A DNA stretch of 64,000 nt from assembly GCA_018241725.1 (NCBI GenBank), contig JAFEDI010000130.1, positions 1 to 64,000 on the forward strand, given 5' to 3'. Below are positions 20,003 through 29,977 of this stretch, piece by piece. The stretch is from Pseudomonadota bacterium. Lineage in GTDB: Bacteria; Pseudomonadota; Gammaproteobacteria; Burkholderiales; Rhodocyclaceae. The position numbers were made by a program, and so were the translations under genes. The stretch's first letter is position 1; each line of letters begins with the position of its first letter. Below the pieces are notes generated by a model that did no database searches, was not told where the DNA came from, and saw nothing but the letters and a program-made list of their open reading frames with translations.

Positions 20003-21901
20003 ATGGCCGCCGGCTGGGACGTGCAGGGCAACGAAGCGGGCGGGGCGCTGTACGACAGCGGCCCGCGCCTGCTGGCCGACGTGGGGGCGACCAATGCGCG
20101 CTTTGCGCTGGAGACCGCGCCGGGCCGGCTGGAGCAACTCGCCGTGCTGACCTGCGCGGACTACTCCGGCTTCGTGGCGGTGGTGCAGGCTTACTTTGCC
20201 GGCCTGCGCGGGCCGCGGCCGCGCCATGCGGCGGTGGCCATCGCCAACCCCATCGATGGCGATTTCGTGAAGATGACCAACCGGGACTGGCAGTTTTCCA
20301 TCGAGGAGGCGCGCCGCAGCCTGGACCTGGACACCCTGCTGGTAGTCAACGACTTCACCGCGCTGGCCATGTCCCTGCCGTATCTCGGCAACCCCCAGCG
20401 GCGCCAGGTCGGCGGTGGCGAGGCGCGCCAGAACGCGGTGATCGGCCTGATCGGCCCCGGCACCGGTCTGGGGGTTTCCGGCCTGATTCCCGCCGAGGAC
20501 CGCTGGATCACGCTGGGTTCGGAAGGCGGCCATGTGAGCTTTGCGCCGGCCGACGAGCGGGAGGTGTTCATCCTGCAGTACGCGTGGAAGGAGCTGCCCC
20601 ACGTTTCCGCTGAACGCCTGGTGTCCGGCCCCGGCCTGGAGCTGATCTACCGCGCACTGGCTGCGCGCGATGGCGTCGAAGCACCCGGCCGCAGCGCGCC
20701 GGACATCGTGCAGGCGGTGCTGTCCGGCGACACCGGCCTGTGCGCCGAGGCGGTGGAGTGCTTCTGCGCGATGCTCGGCACGGTGGCCGCCGACGTGGCG
20801 GTGACGCTGGGCGCGGTAGGCGGCATCTACATCGGCGCGGGCATCGTGCCGCGCCTCGGCGAGGTGTTCGACCGCTCGGCCTTCCGCCAGCGCTTCGAGA
20901 GCAAGGGCCGTTTCGCCGACTACCTGGCGCAGATCCCGACCTATGTGATCACCGCGGCCAACCCGGCTTTCCTCGGCGTGGCGGCGATCCTCGGCGCCCA
21001 TCTGCAGCGCGGCGAGTCGGAGAGCCCGATGCTCGGCAACATCCGCCGCGCCAAGGCCAGCCTGAGCCCGGCCGAGCAGCGCGTCGCCCAGTTCCTGCTG
21101 AGCCAGCCGCGCATGTTCCTCAACGAGCCCATCGTCGAGATCGCCCGCCATTCGGAAGTCAGCCAGCCGACGGTGATCCGCTTCTGCCGCTCGCTGGGCG
21201 CCCAGGGCCTGGCCGAGTTCAAGCGCAAGCTGGCCTCGGGGATCAGCGGCACGGTGCCGGTGCGCCATAGCCAGGTGCGGCTTGGCGACTCCGCGCCCGA
21301 CCTGTCGGTGAAGGTCCTCGACAACACGGTGTCGGCGATCCTGCGCTTCCGCGACAGCCTCGACCCGGAAGCGGTCGAGAAGGCCATCGCGCTGCTGCAG
21401 AAGGCGCGGCGCATCGAGTTCTACGGCATGGGCAACTCGGCGGTGGTGGCCATCGACGGCCAGCACAAGTTCTTCCGCTTCCGCATCCCGACGGTGGCTT
21501 ATTCGGACTCACGCCTGCAGATGATGGCGGCGGAGCTGCTGGGCAAGGACGACGTGGTGGTGGCGGTGTCCCGCTCCGGCGCGATGGCCGACATCCTGCA
21601 GGCAGTGGACCTGGCGCTCGCCGCCGGCGCCAGCGTCATCGCCATCACCACCAGCAATTCGCCGCTGGCCGCCAAGGCCACCGTGGCGCTGGCGGTGGAC
21701 CACGCGGAGGACGGCACCAGCTACATCTCGATGGTGTCGCGCATCCTGCACCTGCTGATGATCGACATCCTGGCCGTTGGCGTCGCCGTGCGCCTGCTCG
21801 ACCCTGCGGCCGCCGACCGGGAGCTGGGCAAGGGTCTGACCGGCGCGGTCGGCACACCCGCTCCGGGCGGACTCGGCAATTTGATCTCCCACGCCAGTTA
21901 A
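20003..21901 (+). CDS. Glucokinase fused to RpiR/HexR-type transcriptional regulator
   Basis: A 632-aa two-function protein. I chose the ATG at 20003 because GGAGGAG lies just upstream. Residues about 15-335 are a full glucokinase ([32 protein letters not shown]). Residues about 345-425 are an RpiR helix-turn-helix ([27 protein letters not shown]), and about 460-610 are a SIS sugar-phosphate-binding domain ([23 protein letters not shown]). Such fusions are known in Burkholderiales and relatives. It probably couples glucose phosphorylation to HexR-like control of zwf, the porin and the ABC operon. Confidence 0.92.
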   Translation: MAAGWDVQGNEAGGALYDSGPRLLADVGATNARFALETAPGRLEQLAVLTCADYSGFVAVVQAYFAGLRGPRPRHAAVAIANPIDGDFVKMTNRDWQFSIEEARRSLDLDTLLVVNDFTALAMSLPYLGNPQRRQVGGGEARQNAVIGLIGPGTGLGVSGLIPAEDRWITLGSEGGHVSFAPADEREVFILQYAWKELPHVSAERLVSGPGLELIYRALAARDGVEAPGRSAPDIVQAVLSGDTGLCAEAVECFCAMLGTVAADVAVTLGAVGGIYIGAGIVPRLGEVFDRSAFRQRFESKGRFADYLAQIPTYVITAANPAFLGVAAILGAHLQRGESESPMLGNIRRAKASLSPAEQRVAQFLLSQPRMFLNEPIVEIARHSEVSQPTVIRFCRSLGAQGLAEFKRKLASGISGTVPVRHSQVRLGDSAPDLSVKVLDNTVSAILRFRDSLDPEAVEKAIALLQKARRIEFYGMGNSAVVAIDGQHKFFRFRIPTVAYSDSRLQMMAAELLGKDDVVVAVSRSGAMADILQAVDLALAAGASVIAITTSNSPLAAKATVALAVDHAEDGTSYISMVSRILHLLMIDILAVGVAVRLLDPAAADRELGKGLTGAVGTPAPGGLGNLISHAS

Positions 21902-21974
21902 GGCATTCAGGACGGTCTGCCCAGGGCTACCTGGGCCCACGGCCAGAAGGCCGGCCGGGTAAAAATTCAAGACG

Positions 21975-23288
21975 ATGCGTGAATCGGATACACAGCACAC
22001 GCTGCTCAAGCGCCAGCCCTTGGCCTCGGCTTTGCTGGCCGTGATGATCGTGCTGGCTGCATTGACAGGGACTGGCCACGGGCCGCCAAGCGGGTGGGCC
22101 GGCGCCAGCGCCTGGCTGGCCGCGGCGCTCCTGTGGCCACGCCTGCCCGCAGCGCAGAAACGCCAGGCCGTGTTGCTGGCGGGTTGCGGGCTGCTCGCCT
22201 TCGGGGTGAGCCTGTTCCGCGGCCAACGCCCGGCGTGGCTCAGTGTGCTGACGCAGAATACGGCGCTCCTGGGCATGCTCGGGGCGGTCAGCTTCCTGCA
22301 GTTGCTCAATACGGAGGAAGATGCCCGCGAGACGCTGCCGCAGGGGCGAAAGGCCTTGTGGCGCACGGCCCTTGGCGTGCATCTGCTGGGGGCGGTCATC
22401 AACCTGTCCGCGGTCTTCATCATGGCCGAGCGGATCAGGGCGGCGGGCAAGCTCCGTCCCGAGCAGGCCATGATCCTTGGGCGGGCCTTTTTGGCGGCGG
22501 CCCTGTGGTCGCCCTTCTTTGCGGCGACTGCGGTTGCGCTGACCAATGCGCCGGGCGCCAATCCAATGCGGCTGGCCGGCATCGGCGCGGCGCTCGCTGC
22601 CGTGCTGCTGGTGCTGGCAGTGCGCGATATCGAAAGAGCGCTGGGCAACAGCAGCGCGACCTTCGTCGGCTACCCCATGCATCTGCGGGCGCTGCGTGTG
22701 CCGGCCTTGCTCTCCGTGCTGGTTGCGGCCGGGCATTGGCTGCTTCCGCAGTGGGCGGCGCTGTCCATCGTCAGCCTGTCTGCGCTGGCGATCGTCTGCG
22801 CGGTGACCTCCGTTGAAAAGGGCCCCGGGGCTGCCGCACGGTCGATCTACCGCCATGCCCGGGATCGCCTGCCCGGCATGTCCGGCGAGCTCATCCTGTT
22901 CCTGGCGGCCGGGGTCTTTGCCAGCGGCTTGCAGTCGCTGATCAGCCTCGGCGGCGTGTGGATGCCTTTCAGTGCATTCGGCACCTTTGAGGCTGCGATC
23001 ATCCTGGCCCTGATGATCCTGCTGTCCATTCTCGGCATCCACGTGGTGATCTCGATCACCATCATGGCGTCCTGGCTGGCGCCGCTGCACCCGGAACCCG
23101 ACCTGCTTGCCCTGGTCTTCGTCGAATCGTGGGCCATTGGACTTGCCGCGGGCTCGATGTCCGGCATTCACATCGCCATCCAGGGGCGCTTCGGCGTCCC
23201 GGCCAGCACCCTGGCGCGCGGCAACATGCGCTATTGCCTGCAAGCCTACTGCCTCGCCGTCGTGTGGCTGGCGCTCGCTTCCAGATAA
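21975..23288 (+). CDS. Multi-spanning inner-membrane protein of unknown function
   Basis: A 437-aa, strongly hydrophobic protein with roughly 11-12 membrane segments. I do not recognise a named family. The long hydrophobic pairs separated by short polar loops and the segment GIHVVISITIMASW near residue 355 recall ion-transporter-superfamily permeases, but this is only a resemblance. It starts 73 bp after the glucokinase fusion and is followed 14 bp later by an MFS transporter, so it may be co-expressed with that transporter. Confidence 0.6.
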   Translation: MRESDTQHTLLKRQPLASALLAVMIVLAALTGTGHGPPSGWAGASAWLAAALLWPRLPAAQKRQAVLLAGCGLLAFGVSLFRGQRPAWLSVLTQNTALLGMLGAVSFLQLLNTEEDARETLPQGRKALWRTALGVHLLGAVINLSAVFIMAERIRAAGKLRPEQAMILGRAFLAAALWSPFFAATAVALTNAPGANPMRLAGIGAALAAVLLVLAVRDIERALGNSSATFVGYPMHLRALRVPALLSVLVAAGHWLLPQWAALSIVSLSALAIVCAVTSVEKGPGAAARSIYRHARDRLPGMSGELILFLAAGVFASGLQSLISLGGVWMPFSAFGTFEAAIILALMILLSILGIHVVISITIMASWLAPLHPEPDLLALVFVESWAIGLAAGSMSGIHIAIQGRFGVPASTLARGNMRYCLQAYCLAVVWLALASR

Positions 23289-23302
23289 GAAAAACCCCCA
23301 TC

Positions 23303-24502
23303 ATGACCGCTCCCCCCGACCGTGAGCTCCGCCGGCCCATCCTGCTGCTTTCTGCGGCGGCTTTCGCCAGTGCTGTTTCGGCACGCCTGTGCGACCCGAT
23401 GTTGCCCGATCTGGCGCAGCAGTTCGCCGCCTCGCCGGCCGAGGTGGCCCACGTGGTGTCGGGCTTCGCGGTGGCCTACGGGCTGGTGCAGGCTTTCTTC
23501 GGGCCCCTGGGCGACCGCCTCGGCAAGTACCGTTTGATCGCGCTGACCACCTTGCTGTGTACCCTCGGTACCCTCGGCGCCGCGCTGGCCGCCTCCCTCG
23601 ACCTGCTGATCCTGGCGCGCGTATTTACCGGGATTGCCGCGGCGGGAATCATTCCGCTCTCGATGGCCTGGATTGGCGACAAGGTCTCCTATGCGGAGCG
23701 CCAGCACACCCTGGCCCGCTTCATCGGCGGACAGATCGCCGGAGTGATTGCCGGCCAGCTGATCGGCGGGGTGCTCACCGATACGGTGGGCTGGCGCTGG
23801 GCCTTCGGCTTCGTCTGTCTGCTCTATCTGGTGATTGGCCTGCGCGTCCTGGCGGAGTCGCGGCGCAATCCGCTGACCTACCCGCAGCCTGGCGCCACGG
23901 GCGGGCAGGGCGGGTTGGTGGCCCAGATGGGGAACCTGTTCGGCGTGCCGTGGGCGCGGGTGATTCTGGCGGTGGTTTTCGTCGAGGGCATGATCGTCTT
24001 CGGCGGCCTGGCCTTCGTGCCGCTCTACCTGCATGACCGCTTTGCGCTGAGCATGTCGCAGGCGGGCTTGCTGATGGGCATGTTCGGGCTGGGCGGGTTG
24101 TCTTACATCCTGTTTGCCCGGCGCCTGGTGAAATGGCTGGGGGAACTGGGCCTGGCCATTGGCGGTGCGGCCCTGATCGCGCTGGCCTGGCTGCTGATCG
24201 CCAGTGGCCCGGCGTGGGGCTGGGCCGTGCCGGCCTGCGCGCTGCTGGGGTTGGGCTACTACATGTTCCACAACACCCTGCAGACTCACGCAACCCAGAT
24301 GGCGCCACAGGTGCGGGGCACCGCGGTGTCCCTGTTCGCATCCTGCTTCTTCCTCGGCCAGGCGCTCGGCGTGTCAGCAGGCGGGCTGCTCTATGAAACT
24401 CGCGGTGCGCTGACTGTCTTTGGTCTGGCGGCCAGCGTGATGGTGCCGCTGGGGGCTGTCTTCGCCGTGCTGCTCCGGCGGCACCACCGGCGCATGGCTT
24501 GA
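23303..24502 (+). CDS. Major facilitator superfamily transporter
   Basis: A 399-aa 12-helix MFS permease. The start at 23303 gives an N terminus leading into the first helix. The family loop motif between helices 2 and 3 reads GPLGDRLGKYR near residue 66, and a long central cytoplasmic loop sits near 190-215. It resembles drug/metabolite exporters of the DHA type. The substrate is not determined. It lies 14 bp downstream of the unknown membrane protein. Confidence 0.85.
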   Translation: MTAPPDRELRRPILLLSAAAFASAVSARLCDPMLPDLAQQFAASPAEVAHVVSGFAVAYGLVQAFFGPLGDRLGKYRLIALTTLLCTLGTLGAALAASLDLLILARVFTGIAAAGIIPLSMAWIGDKVSYAERQHTLARFIGGQIAGVIAGQLIGGVLTDTVGWRWAFGFVCLLYLVIGLRVLAESRRNPLTYPQPGATGGQGGLVAQMGNLFGVPWARVILAVVFVEGMIVFGGLAFVPLYLHDRFALSMSQAGLLMGMFGLGGLSYILFARRLVKWLGELGLAIGGAALIALAWLLIASGPAWGWAVPACALLGLGYYMFHNTLQTHATQMAPQVRGTAVSLFASCFFLGQALGVSAGGLLYETRGALTVFGLAASVMVPLGAVFAVLLRRHHRRMA

Positions 24503-24505
24503 TAC

Positions 24506-24531
24506 GAAAAAGCCGGCCCCGAAGGGCCGGC
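24506..24531 (-). terminator. Rho-independent terminator of groES-groEL
   Basis: A perfect 8-bp stem GCCGGCCC/GGGCCGGC with a CGAA tetraloop is followed, read on the reverse strand, by TTTTTCG. It lies 40 bp beyond the groEL stop and also separates it from the convergent MFS gene. Confidence 0.85.
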
Positions 24532-24570
24532 CGTCACAAGCAGGGGGGCTGCCGTGAGGTGATCAGGTGA

Positions 24571-26226
<1,656 letters not shown>

Positions 26227-26260
26227 TTATGTGTTGTCTGTCGGGTGCGGGGCTGAGGAA

Positions 26261-26551
26261 TCAGCCTTCGATGATGGCGATGACGTCTTCCTCGCGCAGT
26301 ACGAGGGCGTCGCTGCCGTCGATCTTGACGGCCTGGCCGGCGTACTTGCCGAACAGCACGCGGTCGCCGACCTTGACGGCCAGCGGACGCAGCTCGCCGC
26401 TGGCGAGCAGCTTGCCGTTGCCGACGGCCAGCACTTCACCCTGATCGGGCTTTTCACCGGCGCTGTCGGGGATGACGATGCCACTGGCGGTGGTGCGCTC
26501 CGGATCGAGGCGCTTGACGATGACGCGGTCGTAGAGCGGACGAATGGCCAT
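26261..26551 (-). CDS. groES: Co-chaperonin GroES, 10 kDa
   Basis: Heptameric lid of the GroEL chamber, 96 aa, standard length. It starts [18 protein letters not shown], and the mobile loop [18 protein letters not shown] (about residues 23-40) and VLFGKYAG are conserved. It lies 55 bp upstream of groEL on the reverse strand. A CIRCE-like operator is found about 95 bp upstream of its start. Confidence 0.96.
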   Translation of the reverse strand: MAIRPLYDRVIVKRLDPERTTASGIVIPDSAGEKPDQGEVLAVGNGKLLASGELRPLAVKVGDRVLFGKYAGQAVKIDGSDALVLREEDVIAIIEG

Positions 26552-26928
26552 TTTTCTGAGTTCTCCGTTGCTTGATTTGGACGATCCGGCCGGCCTGCGA
26601 TGGCAGGGCTGCGGCCTTGGATCACCTATCGCAAGGGCAATGCCAGCACTCGACGCCTTTGATTGCTAACAAAAATCTTCCAGAGGCCGCATTCAGCTCT
26701 GTTGAAATCGCAACAGCAATGCTTTTCGAGTGCCCGGACGGCAGCACTTTTCTGTCTTCATGAACAAGAATGAATTCAAAATATTCAATAGCTTAGCTGC
26801 ACAGATGGAATAGCGCTTATGCCCTGTCCGGCTGCAATGCATATCGAAAGAATTTGGTTTGGTGCGTTGCGGGGCCGCGACACACTCACGTCATTCGTGC
26901 TGCGGCACGCTTTGAAGGAGTCGCCGAT
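26552..26928. promoter_or_regulatory. Divergent control region between groES and the DUF2325 gene
   Basis: 377 bp with no gene. The half next to groES contains the CIRCE-like operator listed separately. The AT-rich stretch at about 26700-26830 probably holds the forward promoter for the DUF2325 gene, but I cannot name clear -35/-10 boxes. Confidence 0.45.
26643..26669. promoter_or_regulatory. CIRCE-like HrcA operator upstream of groES-groEL
   Basis: CCAGCACTC-N9-GATTGCTAA matches the CIRCE consensus TTAGCACTC-N9-GAGTGCTAA at 15 of 18 arm positions with exactly the canonical 9-bp spacer. CIRCE is the operator for the heat-shock repressor HrcA, which controls groE operons in many betaproteobacteria. 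No hrcA gene is in this window. Confidence 0.65.
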
Positions 26929-27246
26929 ATGCAGGCAGTGATCGTGGGAGCGGACCGCATCGAAGGTATCCGCAGTGAAATCCTGCGGGTGGCCGACCAG
27001 TTCGGCATCAAGCAGATCGACCATTGGACCGGCCGCAAGGCTTCGGAGAACCGGCGCCAGCTGTCACGCCGCACCGGTCTGGTGGTCTTCATGTGCGACC
27101 GCGCCAATCACATGCTGATGCGCAACGTACGCAAGCAGGCCGAAGACCTGGGCATCCCCATGGTGTTCTGCCGGCACTCCGCCACCGAGGTGCGCGAGCG
27201 GCTCGACGACCTGAGCTGTGCCCGCTGCGCACATCGGAAGCAGTAA
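26929..27246 (+). CDS. DUF2325-family protein
   Basis: A 105-aa cytoplasmic protein. The ATG at 26929 is preceded by GAAGGAG; the frame is open upstream but without a better start. It begins MQAVIVGADRIEGI and matches the DUF2325 family, small Rossmann-like proteins of unknown function. A C-terminal cysteine pair (CARCAHRK) and two further cysteines (CDRANH, FCRHS) could bind metal. A hairpin with a 4-nt bulge at 27255-27284 follows the stop and may end the transcript. Confidence 0.8.
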   Translation: MQAVIVGADRIEGIRSEILRVADQFGIKQIDHWTGRKASENRRQLSRRTGLVVFMCDRANHMLMRNVRKQAEDLGIPMVFCRHSATEVRERLDDLSCARCAHRKQ

Positions 27247-27370
27247 GCAAGAGTCCGCCGAGCGTGGAAAGCTATCCACGGCGGCGCTGTAAAGCTCAGC
27301 AGGATTACTTGGTTCGGGAGCGGGCAGGGCGGCGCTAGAGTCGCCCCATCGCTTCATTTTGCATAAGCCC

Positions 27371-28207
27371 ATGTCCCGAACCAATAGCCCCGCGCCGGCC
27401 ATCGAATTGCGCGGCGTCTCCCGCCGTTTCACCGATCCGGGCGGACAGAACGTCGGCGTCCAGCCGACCAGCCTGGCGGTGCCCGCCGGCGAGATCCACG
27501 GCATCATCGGTTTCTCGGGCGCCGGCAAGTCCACGCTGCTGCGCCTGGTCAATCTCCTCGAACGGCCCGACGCGGGTGAGGTGATCGTGCACGGCCAGGA
27601 CCTGACCCGCCTGTCCGCAGCCGGGCTGCGCCAGGCGCGCCACCGCATCGGCATGATCTTCCAGCACTTCAACCTGCTGCATAACCTCACGGTGGCCGAG
27701 AACGTCGCGCTGCCAATGCGCCTGTCCGGCGAGCCGGCGGCGCGGATTCGCGAACGCGTCGCGGCCTGCCTCGACTTCGTCGGCCTCGCCGCCAAGGCCG
27801 ACGTGCATCCGGGCCGCCTCTCGGGCGGACAAAAGCAGCGCGTGGCCATCGCCCGAGCGCTGGCGCCGGAACCCCACGTGCTGCTCGCCGACGAACCAAC
27901 TTCAGCCCTCGACCCACGGACCACGCTGGACCTGCTCGGCGTGCTGGCCGACGCCAACCGGCGCTTCGGCGTGACGATCCTGCTGGTCAGCCACGAGATG
28001 GAAGTCATCCGCCGCCTGTGCCATCGCGTGTCGGTGATGGAGGCCGGCCAGATCGTCGAGCAGCTCGACATCGCCAACGGACGCATCCCGGAAGGCTCGC
28101 GCCTGGGCGGCTGGCTGGCGGAGTTCGGCGGTACGACGGGCAGTGCTTCGCCCGAGCCGATCGAGCCTGCGCCCCATCATCTCGTCCAGGAGAGCGCCCA
28201 TGCTTGA
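27371..28207 (+). CDS. metN: Methionine ABC transporter ATP-binding protein MetN
   Basis: ATPase of the D/L-methionine importer MetNIQ, 278 aa from the ATG at 27371 (an in-frame TTG lies 12 bp earlier). Walker A is GFSGAGKST near residue 45, the signature LSGGQKQRVAIARAL near 148, and Walker B VLLADEPTSALDP. The C2-type methionine-sensing domain of E. coli MetN is missing: the protein stops about 60 residues short of the usual 340 or so. It overlaps metI by 8 bp. Confidence 0.9.
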   Translation: MSRTNSPAPAIELRGVSRRFTDPGGQNVGVQPTSLAVPAGEIHGIIGFSGAGKSTLLRLVNLLERPDAGEVIVHGQDLTRLSAAGLRQARHRIGMIFQHFNLLHNLTVAENVALPMRLSGEPAARIRERVAACLDFVGLAAKADVHPGRLSGGQKQRVAIARALAPEPHVLLADEPTSALDPRTTLDLLGVLADANRRFGVTILLVSHEMEVIRRLCHRVSVMEAGQIVEQLDIANGRIPEGSRLGGWLAEFGGTTGSASPEPIEPAPHHLVQESAHA

Positions 28208-28865
28208 GACCCTCGAAGAACTGCTGCCGGAGATTCTCAAGGCCACCGGCGAAACCCTGCTGATGATGGGCATCTGCCTGTCGGCAGCCCTTGTGCTGGG
28301 CGGCGCTCTCGGTCTGCTGGTTTTCCTCACCAGCCGCGGCCAGGCGCTGGGGCGCTACCGGGCCTTCAACCTGCTGGCCAACGGCGTCATCAACGTGGTG
28401 CGTTCCTTCCCCTTCATCATTCTGCTGGTGGCGATCTCGCCCTTCACGCGGGTGGTAGCGGGCACCTCCATCGGCCCGCTGGCCGCCAGTGTGCCCCTGT
28501 CCATCGCCGCGATCTTCTATTTCGCGCGCCTCATCGAGCAGACCCTGCGCGACGTGCCGCGGGGCGTCATCGAGGCCGCCGAGGCGATGGGCGCCTCACC
28601 GCTGCAGATCGTGCGTCACGTGCTGCTGGTGGAAGCCCGTTCCGGGCTGGTGCTGGCCGTCACCGTGCTGGCGGTGAGCTTCCTGTCCTACTCGGCGGTG
28701 GCCGGTGTGGTGGGCGGCGGCGGCATCGGCGACCTGGCCATCCGCTACGGCTACTACCGCTTCCAGACCGACGTGATGCTGATCACCATCGTCCTGCTGG
28801 TAGCCCTCGTGCAGAGCATCCAGTTTCTCGGCCAATGGCTGGCCCGGCGCGTGGACAAGCGCTGA
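28200..28865 (+). CDS. metI: Methionine ABC transporter permease MetI
   Basis: Inner-membrane permease, 221 aa, with about five membrane segments. The EAA-type motif is PRGVIEAAEAMGASPLQIV near residue 125, followed by [23 protein letters not shown], characteristic of MetI. The start at 28200 overlaps the metN stop, giving translational coupling. metQ follows after 41 bp. Confidence 0.94.
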   Translation: MLETLEELLPEILKATGETLLMMGICLSAALVLGGALGLLVFLTSRGQALGRYRAFNLLANGVINVVRSFPFIILLVAISPFTRVVAGTSIGPLAASVPLSIAAIFYFARLIEQTLRDVPRGVIEAAEAMGASPLQIVRHVLLVEARSGLVLAVTVLAVSFLSYSAVAGVVGGGGIGDLAIRYGYYRFQTDVMLITIVLLVALVQSIQFLGQWLARRVDKR

Positions 28866-28906
28866 CCCCTCAAGAATTCGATCCAGACAAAACAGGAGAA
28901 CACAGC

Positions 28907-29740
28907 ATGAAAGCCTCTCGACGTCAGTTCGGCCAACGGGTGCTGCACATTGCCGCCGTCCTCGGCGTGGCCGCCAGCCTGGGCCTCGGCAATGGCGCCC
29001 ACGCCCAGGAAAAGAAGACCCTGACCCTCGGCGCCACCGCCGGCTCCAACTTCGACCAACTCAAGCTCGGCATCAAGCCCGTCCTCGAAAAGAAGGGCTA
29101 CACCGTCAAGCTCGTCGAATTCAACGACTACGTGCAGCCCAACCTCGCGCTGGCCCAGGGCTCCCTCGACGCCAACCTGTTCCAGCACATCATCTACCTC
29201 AAGAAATTCTCGGCGGACAAAGGCCTCAACCTGGTGGACATCACCAAGGCGCCCATCGCACCACTCGGGCTTTACTCCAAGAAGCGCAAGAGCCTGGCCG
29301 ATCTGAAGAGCGGCGACCGCATCACGCTGCCCAACGACCCCAGCAACCTGGCCCGTGCGCTGGTCTTCCTCGAACAGAACAAGCTCATCAAGGTGAAGCA
29401 GGGCGTCGACCCGCTGAAGGCCACCGAGAAGGACGTCGCCGAGAACCCCCACAAGCTGGTGCTGACCCCCATCGAAGCCGCCCAGCTGCCGCGCACGCTG
29501 GACGATGCCGACTTCGTGGTGATCAACGGCAACTTCGCCATCTCCTCCGGCCTCAAGCTCACCGAAGCGGTGGTGCTGGAGAAGACCCCGGACCACTACC
29601 TCAACGTGGTCGCGGTGAAGGCGGAAGACAAGGACAAACCGTGGGCGAAGGACCTGGCCGCCGCCTTCCGCACGCAGGAATACCGGGCTGCGCTGGACAA
29701 GTACTTCCAGGGGTATGCGCGGCCGGCATTCCTGCAGTAA
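28907..29740 (+). CDS. metQ: Methionine ABC transporter substrate-binding protein MetQ
   Basis: NlpA-family methionine-binding protein, 277 aa. ACAGGAG precedes the ATG at 28907. A Sec/Tat-like signal region (SRRQFGQR then a hydrophobic stretch ending GAHAQ) replaces the lipobox of E. coli MetQ, so it is probably a soluble periplasmic form. The core LVEFNDYVQPNLALAQGSLDANLFQH is strongly conserved. A decayed copy of its last roughly 115 bp appears again at 34019-34148, beyond the accessory kinase. Confidence 0.94.
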   Translation: MKASRRQFGQRVLHIAAVLGVAASLGLGNGAHAQEKKTLTLGATAGSNFDQLKLGIKPVLEKKGYTVKLVEFNDYVQPNLALAQGSLDANLFQHIIYLKKFSADKGLNLVDITKAPIAPLGLYSKKRKSLADLKSGDRITLPNDPSNLARALVFLEQNKLIKVKQGVDPLKATEKDVAENPHKLVLTPIEAAQLPRTLDDADFVVINGNFAISSGLKLTEAVVLEKTPDHYLNVVAVKAEDKDKPWAKDLAAAFRTQEYRAALDKYFQGYARPAFLQ

Positions 29741-29763
29741 GCAGAATCTTCCTTACCTCACGC

Positions 29764-29963
29764 TCCTGACGACCCCTGCGCCAGGAGCGCATCCTGCCGT
29801 GTAAAGAAATCCTTATCCCGGGCCTTCAGCGTGGCCAGGAAGTTGCTGACGATCTGGCGGTAGCTTGTCCATGTCGCCGGCCTTGTAGGGGGAGGGCGTG
29901 TTCTGGCGGTCGATGTGCAGGCAGCCCTCCGGCAGGAGCAGGTTGCGGGCGCCTTCCTCACTA
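29764..29963 (-). pseudogene. Decayed partial copy of the gene at 33066-33878
   Basis: This stretch repeats the 3' part of the intact reverse-strand gene at 33066-33878. The order matches (RDKDFFTR, YRQIVSNFLA, NTPSPYKA, then the LLLPEG region) but with an in-frame loss of about 36 bp near 29820, a 1-bp insertion near 29866 causing a frameshift, and an internal deletion of about 180 bp near 29922. The homology ends within about 15 bp of the stop codon of the adjacent sensor kinase. It is non-functional. Confidence 0.8.
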
Positions 29964-29977
29964 ATCGGAAGCGGCGC

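Noticed and set aside
27247-27370. SAM riboswitch ahead of metN
   Set aside because: Only one bulged hairpin is seen, best read as the end of the DUF2325 transcript; no SAM-I or SAM-II core motif.
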